Positions 54,800 through 63,990 of a stretch of DNA of 64,000 nucleotides are shown piece after piece. The position numbers were made by a program, and so were the translations under genes. The stretch's first letter is position 1. Every line of letters begins with the position of its first letter. The notes beneath the pieces were generated by a model. It ran no database searches. It saw only the letters and a list, made by a program, of their open reading frames with translations, and was not told where the DNA came from. This DNA is from Phycisphaerales bacterium (GTDB taxonomy: Bacteria > Planctomycetota > Phycisphaerae > Phycisphaerales > UBA1924), in the NCBI GenBank assembly GCA_029260295.1, contig JAJDDN010000006.1, positions 124,001-188,000 on the forward strand, read 5' to 3'.

Positions 54800-55477
54800 A
54801 TGCCCGACCCCCTCACCCCAAGACAAACTCCCCCGCCCCAAGCTTTCCCCGCCTCAACCGGCAAAACCTTCGTAGTAGGAATCACCGGCGCCTCCGGAGC
54901 CGCCTACTCTGTCCGCCTCCTCGAACAACTCCTCACCCTGGGAAACACCGTCCACCTCATCGTCACCGACTACGGCAAACGACTCCTAAGCGACGAACTC
55001 AACATCACAAGCATCTCCCTAAAAACCCTCTGCCCACACCTCGCCAGCTTTGATCAAGACAACCAGCACGCAGATCAATACGCCGCCCGCCTCATCATCC
55101 ACCCCAACAAAGATGTAGGAGCCCTCCCCGCCACCGGCTCCTTCCTCCACCAAGGCATGGTCATCCTCCCCTGCTCCTCCACCTCAATGGGTGCCATAGC
55201 CACCGGCGCCGGCTCAAACCTCCTGACAAGAGCCGCCGCCGTCACCCTCAAAGAACGCAGGCCGCTCATAATCTGCCACCGAGAAACCCCCCTGAGCCTC
55301 ATCGACATCAACAACATGCAAACCCTCACCCAAGCCGGCGCCATCATCGCCCCCTGCAACCCAGGCTTGTACCTGAACCCCCAATCCATCAACGACCTCA
55401 TCGACTTCATAACAGGCAAAGCCCTCGATCTCCTCAAAGTAAAGCACACCCTCAACACCCGCTGGCAAGGCTCTTAA
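54800..55477 (+). CDS. ubiX: flavin prenyltransferase UbiX
   Basis: The protein has 225 residues from the ATG at 54800 (a start 69 bases upstream would add a Pro-rich stretch with no function). FVVGITGASGAAYSVRLLEQL near residue 21 is the flavin-binding start. PCSSTSMGAIATGAGSNLLTRAAAVTLKERRPLI and the CHRETPLSLIDINNM that follows are the hallmark region. It makes the prenylated FMN used by UbiD-type decarboxylases; no ubiD is adjacent. It is divergent from the lipoprotein/pyrB pair. Confidence 0.92.
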   Translation: MPDPLTPRQTPPPQAFPASTGKTFVVGITGASGAAYSVRLLEQLLTLGNTVHLIVTDYGKRLLSDELNITSISLKTLCPHLASFDQDNQHADQYAARLIIHPNKDVGALPATGSFLHQGMVILPCSSTSMGAIATGAGSNLLTRAAAVTLKERRPLIICHRETPLSLIDINNMQTLTQAGAIIAPCNPGLYLNPQSINDLIDFITGKALDLLKVKHTLNTRWQGS

Positions 55478-56721
55478 TCCTCGTCAACAACCATGTGTAT
55501 TTCAGGAGCCATGTATACCTTCGTTTTTGCACTGCGGCCGAACTGTTCTAGGATCCCACATTCAACCATCAGGTCAACATAGTTCCGTGCTGTCTGCTCG
55601 GTCCCACCAATCTGATGATGAAGCATCTTAACCGTGAACACAGATTGTTCAAACAGATAATCTACCGAATCTGTAAACCTTTTCCCAAGTGATTTATTAC
55701 CAACCCGCCCTAAATAATCTTGCCTGAGTTGGAATAATCTCTTTATACGATTGATCGTTCCCTGAGATTCTGAAATTACAACCTCAAGGAAAAACTCTAA
55801 CCACGCCCCCCAATCCCCATCTGTTGAAACCCGCAACAACAAATCGTAATACCGCTGCTTGTGCTGATTAATGTATCCACTCGGATAAATCAAGGGCTTT
55901 GATAGCAGTGAGTCATTACACAACGAAAGCGTAATGAGCATCCGCCCGAGCCGCCCATTGCCATCAGCAAATGGATGGATCGCCTCAAACTGGTAATGCG
56001 CGATCGCCGCCACAAACAACACAGGCATTCCCGCAGGCGGATTTCTCATATACTCAACCAACTGCTGCATCAATACATCAACCTCGCCCGGAGGCGGCGG
56101 CACAAACCTTGCATCCGAAAAAGATTGATCATCATCGCCAATCATGACCTGCAACGGTCGATACTGACCCGGAAAATATTTCTTTGCATCAGATATTCCG
56201 CTGAGTAATTCCTTGTGCAACGCACGAATCATCGTTTCATTCAACGGGCTTTGACTCTGCGCTCCCATCTCGATTGCCTGAAAATAATTTTGTACTTCTA
56301 GCGGCTCATCCCGTTCCGTCGGAATGACAACTGCCGATTCAATCTCTGATGCACTCGCAATTGTGTTCTCGATCTTCGATGACAACCTTGCCTCACGCAA
56401 ACGCAACGGACGATACAACACCCATGGATTGATACTCAACCCTCCAGGCACATTCTCAAAGCTTCCATCAAGCCGCCCCAGCATCGCCGTTGCTTGCTCT
56501 TGCAATGACCACAACGAACCCGTATGAGCAAGAATCTCATCCATGTCAGGCATCGGACCAGGAACGAATGCCCAACCCTCCTCATGGATTTCTTCCAATC
56601 GCCCAGACCGAGTACCAACTTTGTGAAACTGGGCCTTTACAAGCCGACCAGTCTTTGATTCTGGATGGAACATGTCAGGGTTCATGCCCAAAGCATATTG
56701 GTCCAAACCCGCACTAACCAA
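55474..56721 (-). CDS. Fic-family protein (class II, self-inhibited AMP transferase-like)
   Basis: The protein has up to 415 residues. HPFADGNGRLGR at about residue 249 is the complete Fic motif. The N-terminal SSKIEN (about 113-118) fits the inhibitory [S/T]xxxE[G/N] helix motif of class II enzymes. The last ~80 residues (SVFTVKMLHHQIGGTEQTARNYVDLMVECGILEQFG) look like a winged helix, so it may bind DNA. The first codon of the longest frame is TTG inside a perfect inverted repeat; ATG 56685 is the likelier start. It should AMPylate a protein target. Confidence 0.87.
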   Translation of the reverse strand: MVSAGLDQYALGMNPDMFHPESKTGRLVKAQFHKVGTRSGRLEEIHEEGWAFVPGPMPDMDEILAHTGSLWSLQEQATAMLGRLDGSFENVPGGLSINPWVLYRPLRLREARLSSKIENTIASASEIESAVVIPTERDEPLEVQNYFQAIEMGAQSQSPLNETMIRALHKELLSGISDAKKYFPGQYRPLQVMIGDDDQSFSDARFVPPPPGEVDVLMQQLVEYMRNPPAGMPVLFVAAIAHYQFEAIHPFADGNGRLGRMLITLSLCNDSLLSKPLIYPSGYINQHKQRYYDLLLRVSTDGDWGAWLEFFLEVVISESQGTINRIKRLFQLRQDYLGRVGNKSLGKRFTDSVDYLFEQSVFTVKMLHHQIGGTEQTARNYVDLMVECGILEQFGRSAKTKVYMAPEIHMVVDED

Positions 56722-56747
56722 AATATCTCAATAATTTTTGGTTAGTG
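56712..56747. promoter_or_regulatory. perfect 12-bp inverted repeat upstream of the Fic gene
   Basis: CACTAACCAAAA and its exact complement flank a 12-base AT-rich centre. It lies between dnaE and the probable ATG of the Fic gene and has no T-tract on the reverse strand, so it looks like an operator rather than a terminator. The Fic protein's own winged helix is a possible ligand. Confidence 0.65.
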
Positions 56748-56789
56748 TCCACTACAACCAAATCCCTTTGGGTATCCCAAGCCCCAAAA

Positions 56790-59700
56790 TCACCCCTTGG
56801 CGTACTGCTTCCGCCGATCATCCTTATTAAGCTCAATACTCACCCCACCACTGAGCCGCACAGAATCCGCCCCAAGCTCCTCCCCAATCGCCCGCACAAG
56901 CTCAGGCCGCATGTGCGTCATCATCCGCTTCCCATCTTCCCCCTCACCAGGCTCAACCAAAACCCAAGCCCCATCAATCTCCACAATCACCATCACAGGC
57001 CGAGCACTCTTCCCAATAGACAAATCACTCGCGTCCGCAGGCGTCTCCAAAATCCCACGCACCCGATCAACCACCCCCCCCAAACCCTTCGCATCACCAT
57101 TCACCCGCGACTCCCGCACCATCACCTGAATCGTCCCCTGCTCCAAAGGATGCCCATCAATCGGCACCACACGATCCAGAATCACCTGCGCATCCCCCCG
57201 CGAATGATCCAATCTCCCCATAAAGAACTTGGGCATATCCGTATCCGTCAAATGCCCAAACTGCGCGTACACATTGGAGAACATCACCGCCTCAGCCGTC
57301 CCCGTCGCGTCCTCGATCGTCAGGATCGCCATCTTCTGACCCGCGCTCCGACCATTCTTGGTCACAATCGTCCTCGCCCCCTGCACCATCGCAGGCACCA
57401 TCACCCGCTTGTCCTGAGGCAACGACTTCAACTTCCCAACAGTCTCCGATGTAAACACCCGCACCCAGTCCCCCCACTCCTCCATCGGATGACTAGAAAC
57501 ATAAAACCCCAGCGTCTCCTTCTCCAGCCGCAGGGTCTCCGATTCACTCCAAGCGTCTACCTTTATAAGCGGAGTCTCGGGCAGCTCCTCAGCAACCGCC
57601 TCTTCCCCGCCACCAAACCCAAACAACGCCCCCTGCCCCGCCGCCTTGTCCGCCGCGATCGACTGCCCCGCGCCCACCGCCGCTTCAATACTCGCGATCA
57701 TCGACGCCCGCTCATCGCGACAATGCACCGAATCAAACGCCCCCGCACGGATCAGCGCCTCGATCGTCCCCTTATTGACCGACCCCGTAGGCACCCGCTC
57801 ACAAAAATCAAAGATACTCGCAAACACCTTCCGCTCCGGAGATTCAGGATTACTCCCCAGATCCCGCTCCTTGACAAGCCCTTCGATCGCCTTGGTCCCC
57901 GCCCCCTTGATCGCCCGCATCCCAAACCGAACCTGCCCCCCATGCGCCGATGGCTCCTCCCCATCCTCAAACACAACACAGAAATCAGTCCGCGAAAGAT
58001 TCACATCCGGCGCATTCACTTCGATCCCCGTCTTCAACACCTCACCAGACTTGGGATCAATAAACCGAGTCCGTTTGCAATCCTCAAGATACGGAATCCA
58101 ATCGCTCACCTTCTGCGCCTGCGATTCAAAGCTCAAGAACGCCGCCATGTACTGGTTCGGGAAATAGGTCTTGAGGTACGCCGTCTGGTACGCAACAATC
58201 GAGTACCCCGTAGAGTGCGATTTATTAAACCCGTAGCCCGCAAACTTCAGGATCAAATCAAACAGCTCCTCGGCCTTCTCCTTCGCAAGCCCCTTCTCAA
58301 CCGCGCCCTCAATAAACTTGGACCGGTTCGAATCAATTACCGAAACCTTCTTCTTACTGATCGCCTTAATCAACGAATACGCATCCCGCAACGGGATCCC
58401 ACCAAGCTCATGCACAATCTGCATGACCTGTTCCTGATACACCATCACGCCATAAGTCTCAGCAGTAAACTTATCGACAATCGGATGCACCTCAGGCACC
58501 TGATCGGTCCCATGCTTCCGCTTGTTGTAATCCGGAATCAGATCCATCGGCCCAGGACGGAACAACGCGTTGGCCGCAATAAGGTCTTCCAACCGGTCGG
58601 GCTTCATCTCAGTCAGCAGCCGCCGCATCCCCCCGGATTCAAACTGGAACACCCCCGTCGTGTCCCCCCGCTGGAACAGATCAAACACAAACGGATCTTC
58701 AAACTTGAGCCGATCCAAATCCAGCGGATGGGCCTCCGCGGTCTTGCCCTTGCCAGGTTTCTTCCCCACCGCATCCCAGATCGCATCCTCAGGCAGCGTA
58801 TCGCGGATCAGCTTCTTCGCTTCCTCAATAATCGAAAGCGTCCGCAGCCCCAAGAAATCCATCTTGAGCAGACCCATCATCTCACAAGTCGGCCCGTCCC
58901 ACTGCGTAATGAGATCCTCAGACCCAGACTGCTTATACAAAGGCACAACCTCATGCAGAGGACGCGTCGCCACGATCACCCCCGCCGCGTGCACCGACGA
59001 GTGCCGAGCCTGCCCCTCGAAGGTCCGCCCCGTATCAATGATCCTCTTGACGATCGGATCTGAGTCATACCAGTCCTTAAGATCAGGCTCCTTCTCAAGG
59101 GCCCCATCAAGCGTAATCCCAAGCTCCTCAGGCACCAGCTTGGCCAGCTTATCAGCATCCCCAAGCGGGAACTCCATCACCCGCGCCACATCCCGGATCG
59201 CCGCCCGGGCTTTTAATGTACCGAAAGTAATGATCTGCGCCACATGCCCGTACTTCTCGCGCACATACTGGATGACCTTCATCCGCCCGTTCTGGCACAG
59301 ATCAATATCAATATCGGGATACTCCGTCCGGTCCGGGTCCGTAAACCGCTCAAACAGCAACCCATAGTGCACCGGGCACGCGTTACTCATCCCCAGCACA
59401 TACCCAACCATTGTCCCCACGCCCGAACCACGCGCAATACTCGGAATCCCCCGCATTCGACCCCAGTCAACAAAGTCCCACACGATCAAGAAGTACGCCG
59501 AGATCAACTTATCAGCGAGAATCTTCAACTCACGATTCAGCCTCGCCCACTTGTTCCACCCATCAGCATCCACGCCCTCTAAACCCTCGGGAAGCTCATC
59601 AATCCCCTCGATCTTCTTGTGCTGATGCTCCAGAATCCAAGGCCCATACCGCCACACCATCCCCGCCTCACACAACAACCGAAGCGTCTTATCACACTCC

Positions 59701-60827
59701 ACCTTCAACGACGCCTGATCCATATCCGGGTCATTTGCAGGATCCAAAGAGAAGCAATCACAGTACGCCTTGTACCACGCCGTCAGATCCCCACCAAACT
59801 CTTTCGCCGAATGCTTGGGCAGCTTGCTCTTAACCGGCGCCTTGACCACAACAACCGGCGCATGGTTCGCCCCGATCGGCAGCTCCACATCACACCGATC
59901 CGCGATCGCCACCGTGTTATCCAGCGATTCGATCCCCGCGTCCCCGATCTCATCGTTGTTGTACTCTTCTGCTTCAAAGATCGACCGCATCTCCGCCGCC
60001 GACTTAATGTACAGCTCCGTCGGGTAGTGCATCCGGTCCGGATCGTTCTTCGACTTCCCAGTCGAGATACAGATCAGCGTGTCGTGCGCATCGTGATCCT
60101 CTTCCAAAAGGAAGTGCGAGTCATTGTCACACACCAACGGGATATCCATCTCCCGCGCCAGCTTGATCACATGCGGGTTAATCGAGTTCTGCAGCCCAAT
60201 ATGGTGCTGCAACTCCAGATAAAACCCAGGGCCTTTGTCCGTGCCTTTGAATGTATCTCGGTGCCAAGTCGCCACATCCCGCGCCGCATCCCAGTGCGAC
60301 TGATCCCGCGTCTGCTCATACTTGACCATGTGCCGAGCAATCTCAGACCCAAGGTGCCCATTGATCGCGATCAATCCTTCGCTGTGCGACTCAAGAATCT
60401 CCCGGTCCATCCGAGGCTTGTAATAGAACCCATTGATATACGCCTCTGAACACAGATACAGCAGGTTGTTCCACCCCGTAATGTTCTCAGCCAGCAGCAC
60501 AAGGTGATGCCCCCCATCAGCAACCCCTGTATATGTCCGATCCTTCCGATCCCCCGGCGCCACATACGCCTCAACCCCCAAAATCGGCTTGATCCCAGCC
60601 TTCCGCGCCCTGTTGTAGAACAACACCGCCGCGTGCATGTTGCCGTGATCGGTGATCGCGACAGCATCCATCCCCAGCTCTTTGACCCGGGCCACCAGCT
60701 TATCCGTCCGGTTGCCCCCGTCGAGCAACGAATACTCCGAGTGTAAGTGCAAGTGCACAAACGACCTAGCGGCCTGTTCGTCTTTAGTTTGCAGATCATT
60801 ATCCAAACCAAACCCTCGATCCAGCAC
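56790..60827 (-). CDS. dnaE: DNA polymerase III alpha subunit
   Basis: The protein has 1345 residues; bacterial DnaE is usually 1100-1200, with longer planctomycete forms. It opens with an N-terminal PHP domain (FVHLHLHSEYSLLDGGNRTD, AITDHGNMHA). The palm carries PDIDIDLC with the catalytic aspartates near residue 500, and a helix-hairpin-helix segment follows it. The C-terminal part includes an OB-fold-like segment (VPAMVQGARTIVTKNGRSAGQKMAILTIEDATG). It starts at GTG; AGGG lies 10 bases upstream. It copies the chromosome in the replisome. Confidence 0.95.
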   Translation of the reverse strand: MLDRGFGLDNDLQTKDEQAARSFVHLHLHSEYSLLDGGNRTDKLVARVKELGMDAVAITDHGNMHAAVLFYNRARKAGIKPILGVEAYVAPGDRKDRTYTGVADGGHHLVLLAENITGWNNLLYLCSEAYINGFYYKPRMDREILESHSEGLIAINGHLGSEIARHMVKYEQTRDQSHWDAARDVATWHRDTFKGTDKGPGFYLELQHHIGLQNSINPHVIKLAREMDIPLVCDNDSHFLLEEDHDAHDTLICISTGKSKNDPDRMHYPTELYIKSAAEMRSIFEAEEYNNDEIGDAGIESLDNTVAIADRCDVELPIGANHAPVVVVKAPVKSKLPKHSAKEFGGDLTAWYKAYCDCFSLDPANDPDMDQASLKVECDKTLRLLCEAGMVWRYGPWILEHQHKKIEGIDELPEGLEGVDADGWNKWARLNRELKILADKLISAYFLIVWDFVDWGRMRGIPSIARGSGVGTMVGYVLGMSNACPVHYGLLFERFTDPDRTEYPDIDIDLCQNGRMKVIQYVREKYGHVAQIITFGTLKARAAIRDVARVMEFPLGDADKLAKLVPEELGITLDGALEKEPDLKDWYDSDPIVKRIIDTGRTFEGQARHSSVHAAGVIVATRPLHEVVPLYKQSGSEDLITQWDGPTCEMMGLLKMDFLGLRTLSIIEEAKKLIRDTLPEDAIWDAVGKKPGKGKTAEAHPLDLDRLKFEDPFVFDLFQRGDTTGVFQFESGGMRRLLTEMKPDRLEDLIAANALFRPGPMDLIPDYNKRKHGTDQVPEVHPIVDKFTAETYGVMVYQEQVMQIVHELGGIPLRDAYSLIKAISKKKVSVIDSNRSKFIEGAVEKGLAKEKAEELFDLILKFAGYGFNKSHSTGYSIVAYQTAYLKTYFPNQYMAAFLSFESQAQKVSDWIPYLEDCKRTRFIDPKSGEVLKTGIEVNAPDVNLSRTDFCVVFEDGEEPSAHGGQVRFGMRAIKGAGTKAIEGLVKERDLGSNPESPERKVFASIFDFCERVPTGSVNKGTIEALIRAGAFDSVHCRDERASMIASIEAAVGAGQSIAADKAAGQGALFGFGGGEEAVAEELPETPLIKVDAWSESETLRLEKETLGFYVSSHPMEEWGDWVRVFTSETVGKLKSLPQDKRVMVPAMVQGARTIVTKNGRSAGQKMAILTIEDATGTAEAVMFSNVYAQFGHLTDTDMPKFFMGRLDHSRGDAQVILDRVVPIDGHPLEQGTIQVMVRESRVNGDAKGLGGVVDRVRGILETPADASDLSIGKSARPVMVIVEIDGAWVLVEPGEGEDGKRMMTHMRPELVRAIGEELGADSVRLSGGVSIELNKDDRRKQYAKG

Positions 60828-61017
60828 AATACCAGACCCTACATCCTACACCAATCCCCTCCCCCCGAAACCCCCAACATGCCAACAGAATTGATGAATT
60901 TTCTAAGTCTATTTCCCGCAATTGCTTGCATACCCCATTTTTGGAGGCACATTACATCCGGTAACACACGGGAAATCTCCTTACCAGAGATCCACCCCCT
61001 CACGGGAGAGTTCAAAC

Positions 61018-61827
61018 ATGAATAACAATCACACCATTATCTTGGCACTCACCGCAGCCCTTGCCTCAAACGCAATGGCCGGCGATCCGCAGTTCACACT
61101 CGAAGACCGCAACTCATCGGCAACCTTCGATGTCAACAACGGACAGATCTCTTGGGATGTCGACGGCACCTCGCAACTATTCGCTCAAGAGTTCTACTTC
61201 CGCCGCGCTACAGACCAAAGCGAGGTCCTCCTGAGCTCCGCAAACCTCAGCCTCGACGGCGTCTTCGCATCCGACACAAACCCCTTCCGCGATGACAGCA
61301 TCGACACACTCGCGCAACTCTTCTCCGACGACAACGGCCTCCAAATCGAAACCGTCTTCTCACTCAGAGGCGGCACCGACGGCTCGGGACGCTCAGACCT
61401 CGCAGAACAAATCATCATCCGCAACCTCTCCAACGAAACCATGTCGCTCTCGTTCTTCCAGTTCGTAGACTTCGACCTCGGCGGAGACTTCAGCGACGAC
61501 TCAGGCGAAATCATCAACGGCAACACCGTCCGCCAAAGCGATGATGAATACTCCATCTCAGAAACAGTCGTCACCCCACAGCCAACAATCTTCCAAGTCG
61601 GCGACTCCGCATCCATGACCGCCATGTTCAACGACGGCAACGCAGACGACCTCGACGGCAACGCAAGCTGGCAAGGCGATGTCGCCTGGGCATTCCAGTG
61701 GAACATCACCCTAGAGGCCGGCGAATCCTTCCTCATTTCCAAAGACAAATCAATCGTTCCAACCCCAGGGTCATTCGCACTTATGGGACTCGCAGGACTG
61801 GTCGCAACAGCCCGCCGTCGCCATTAA
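61018..61827 (+). CDS. PEP-CTERM-like secreted protein, paralogue 1 of 3
   Basis: The protein has 269 residues from the ATG at 61018 (GGGAGAG upstream). A signal peptide (IILALTAALASNAMA) leads a ~215-residue beta-rich domain. It has the blocks LFAQEFYFRRA, SLSFFQFVDFDLGGDFSDDSG and GDVAWAFQWNITLEAG and then the sorting tail VPTPGSFALMGLAGLVATARRRH. Two close paralogues follow in tandem in the same direction. The domain has no name I can give. Surface display through an exosortase-type route is inferred from the tail. Confidence 0.8.
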   Translation: MNNNHTIILALTAALASNAMAGDPQFTLEDRNSSATFDVNNGQISWDVDGTSQLFAQEFYFRRATDQSEVLLSSANLSLDGVFASDTNPFRDDSIDTLAQLFSDDNGLQIETVFSLRGGTDGSGRSDLAEQIIIRNLSNETMSLSFFQFVDFDLGGDFSDDSGEIINGNTVRQSDDEYSISETVVTPQPTIFQVGDSASMTAMFNDGNADDLDGNASWQGDVAWAFQWNITLEAGESFLISKDKSIVPTPGSFALMGLAGLVATARRRH

Positions 61828-61943
61828 CCCTGTAGTCCAGACGGCTCTGCCCATTTCACTGGCACCCATCAAACCCCAACGCACAATCATGAAGACACAC
61901 ATAATCAGACCTCGACCAAGAGGACTTCTCGGAGAGACCGCAA

Positions 61944-62741
61944 ATGAATAAGTTCAACATTCTCGCACTCGCTGCTATCACCGCATCATCATCAATCACA
62001 CTCGCCGGACTCGGCGTCGAACTCGGCGATGGAAACTCCACCGCCACCTTCGGATCCTCGGGCCAAGACTCATGGATCGTTGACGGCATCGACCACCTCT
62101 ACGCCCAAGAGTTCTACTTCCGCCGCGCCGGAGACAACGATGAGCAAAACATCAACTCCCTAACTCTCCTCGGGCAAGCCCTCACCGACACCAACCCATT
62201 CTCAGACACAAGGCTCGACACCATCAACTCGCTCTACACCGATGGAAACGGAATCGAAATCGAAACCAACTACAGAATCCGCGGCGGAACCGCAGGATCA
62301 AACAACTCAGACATCGCTGAACAAATCACCATCTCCAACACAAGCAACTCCACAATCTCCCTCTCATTCTTCCAATATGTAGATTTCGACCTCGGCGGCG
62401 ACTTCAGCGACGACTGGGGCCAAATCACCGGAGGCAATGTCGCACAACAGTTCGACGACGAGTTCGCAGCCTCCGAAACAGTCGTCACACCCATCCCCAC
62501 ACTCTTCCAAATGGGCGATGCAGAAGACATGTCAGACCTCTGGATCAACGGACAAGCCGATACCCTCAACGGCGACAGCTCATACCAAGGCGATGTCGCA
62601 TGGGCATTCCAATGGGACATCACCCTCCAAGCCGGCGAATCCTTCCTCATCTCCAAAGACAAATCAATCGTCCCAACCCCAGGCTCAATGGCCCTCATGA
62701 CCACCGCAGGCCTCCTCGGCACCCGCCGCCGCAGAGCATAA
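61944..62741 (+). CDS. PEP-CTERM-like secreted protein, paralogue 2 of 3
   Basis: The protein has 265 residues with the same architecture as its neighbours: signal peptide (LALAAITASSSITLAG), LYAQEFYFRRAG, SLSFFQYVDFDLGGDFSDDWG, GDVAWAFQWDITLQAGESFL and tail VPTPGSMALMTTAGLLGTRRRRA. It is 117 bases downstream of paralogue 1 with no terminator between, so the two may share a transcript. GGAGAG precedes the ATG. A strong intrinsic terminator follows. Confidence 0.8.
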   Translation: MNKFNILALAAITASSSITLAGLGVELGDGNSTATFGSSGQDSWIVDGIDHLYAQEFYFRRAGDNDEQNINSLTLLGQALTDTNPFSDTRLDTINSLYTDGNGIEIETNYRIRGGTAGSNNSDIAEQITISNTSNSTISLSFFQYVDFDLGGDFSDDWGQITGGNVAQQFDDEFAASETVVTPIPTLFQMGDAEDMSDLWINGQADTLNGDSSYQGDVAWAFQWDITLQAGESFLISKDKSIVPTPGSMALMTTAGLLGTRRRRA

Positions 62742-62772
62742 TCACAACGACAACCCAACACGACACACACCA

Positions 62773-62798
62773 ACACCCCGATCACAGGGGTGTTTTTC
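62773..62798 (+). terminator. intrinsic terminator after paralogue 2
   Basis: A 7-bp perfect stem ACACCCC/GGGGTGT (62773-62779, 62787-62793) with a 7-base loop is followed by TTTTC. It ends the transcript of paralogues 1 and 2. Confidence 0.8.
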
Positions 62799-62896
62799 TA
62801 TCCACAATTTATTCCGGCTAATATTGGCCATTATCGCCGTTCAACAACCCAAACCCGATAATGACCCACTTTTAATTCAAATTACCCAAATCCCCC

Positions 62897-62926
62897 TTGA
62901 ATTGGGCTTTCTTCACACAGTACACT
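62897..62926 (+). promoter_or_regulatory. probable sigma-70 promoter of paralogue 3
   Basis: TTGAAT and TACACT are 18 bases apart, and the start codon of paralogue 3 lies 65 bases after the -10. A second copy with the same spacing and a shared GGCTTTC in the spacer lies at 63961. Confidence 0.55.
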
Positions 62927-62990
62927 TTCTCTAGAGAGTTAAATAACGCGGCTCAGTTCTGGCCGTTCATTTGAGAAGAGAGAGAACACC

Positions 62991-63797
62991 ATGAAGTCAA
63001 AAACCGTTATCGGTATCGCGTCGTGCGCCGGATTTGCATTCACCGCAATGGCCGGAGGCACATTCACCATCGCTGACAGCAACACCTCAGCAACCTTCGA
63101 CCCAGGCGCAGGCCAGGTCGACTGGATGATTGATGGCGTCAACCAACTCTTCACCCAAGAGTTCTACTACAGACGCTCAACCGACACCCGTGAACACCGC
63201 ATGGACTCCTTCAATCTCAACAATGTCGGAAACTTCACGCAAGACACCAACCCATTCATCGACACCCGCGCAGACGCGTTCGGCTCTTTGTTCACCGACA
63301 ACAACGGGCTTGAGTTCGAAACACTCTTCACAATCCGAGGCAACGCCGCAGGATCAGGGAGCGCCGCACTCGCCGAGCAAATCACCATCCGCAACACCTC
63401 CAACGCAGCCATCACGCTCTCCTTCTTCCAGTTCGTAGATTTCGACCTGGGCGGGGACGCATTCGATGACTTCGGCCAAATCGTCGGCGGCAACACCGCC
63501 CAACAAAGCGACGATGGCTCAGCCCTCTCAGAAACCGTTGCAACGCCAACACCAACAATCTTCCAGATGGGCGATTCCTTTGACATGACATCCATGTTCA
63601 ACGATTCAGCCATCGACAACCTCGATGGCACATCCTCCCACTCCGGCGATGTCGCATGGGCATTCCAATGGGACATCACCCTACAAGCCGGCGGCTCCTT
63701 CCTCATCTCAAAGAACAAAGCTGTCATCCCCACACCAGGATCATTGATGATCTTGGGATCCGCTGGCCTCTTTGCCAACCGCCGCCGAAGAAGCTAA
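62991..63797 (+). CDS. PEP-CTERM-like secreted protein, paralogue 3 of 3
   Basis: The protein has 268 residues with signal peptide (IGIASCAGFAFTAMAGG), the blocks LFTQEFYYRRS, SFFQFVDFDLGGDAFDDFG and GDVAWAFQWDITLQAGGSFL and tail IPTPGSLMILGSAGLFANRRRRS. It is the third tandem copy but has its own promoter and follows a terminator, so it is probably expressed on its own. GAGAGAG lies a few bases upstream of its ATG. A hairpin without a T-tract follows. Confidence 0.8.
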   Translation: MKSKTVIGIASCAGFAFTAMAGGTFTIADSNTSATFDPGAGQVDWMIDGVNQLFTQEFYYRRSTDTREHRMDSFNLNNVGNFTQDTNPFIDTRADAFGSLFTDNNGLEFETLFTIRGNAAGSGSAALAEQITIRNTSNAAITLSFFQFVDFDLGGDAFDDFGQIVGGNTAQQSDDGSALSETVATPTPTIFQMGDSFDMTSMFNDSAIDNLDGTSSHSGDVAWAFQWDITLQAGGSFLISKNKAVIPTPGSLMILGSAGLFANRRRRS

Positions 63798-63826
63798 CAA
63801 ACCTCAACATATTTATATCACACCCC

Positions 63827-63854
63827 AACAACACCCCGGCAAAAATCGGGGTGT
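63827..63854 (+). terminator. hairpin after paralogue 3
   Basis: A 10-bp perfect stem CAACACCCCG/CGGGGTGTTG surrounds an 8-base A-rich loop. The following bases are CCCTAATTA, without a T-tract, so it is probably a weak terminator or mRNA-end structure. Confidence 0.5.
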
Positions 63855-63960
63855 TGCCCTAATTATCAAGCCTTAAAAAAGCCCCTAAAAGCCTAAAAAT
63901 ACCCCTATTCTACAAATTGAAAATATTATGATCAATTCGTTTGCAAATTCAAAAACACGC

Positions 63961-63990
63961 TTGCAATGAGGCTTTCAACCAAGGTACACT
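63961..63990 (+). promoter_or_regulatory. second copy of the paralogue promoter element
   Basis: TTGCAA and TACACT are 18 bases apart with GGCTTTC in the spacer, matching the element before paralogue 3. It lies at the window end and probably drives the next gene, outside the window. Confidence 0.5.

Noticed and set aside
56745..59063. 772-aa open frame on the forward strand
   Set aside because: It is the antisense of dnaE, with Arg/His/Pro-rich composition and no domain.
60900..61018. Third copy of the paralogue promoter before PEP-CTERM-like paralogue 1
   Set aside because: TTGCAT is present near 60926 but no -10 like TACACT occurs at the right distance.
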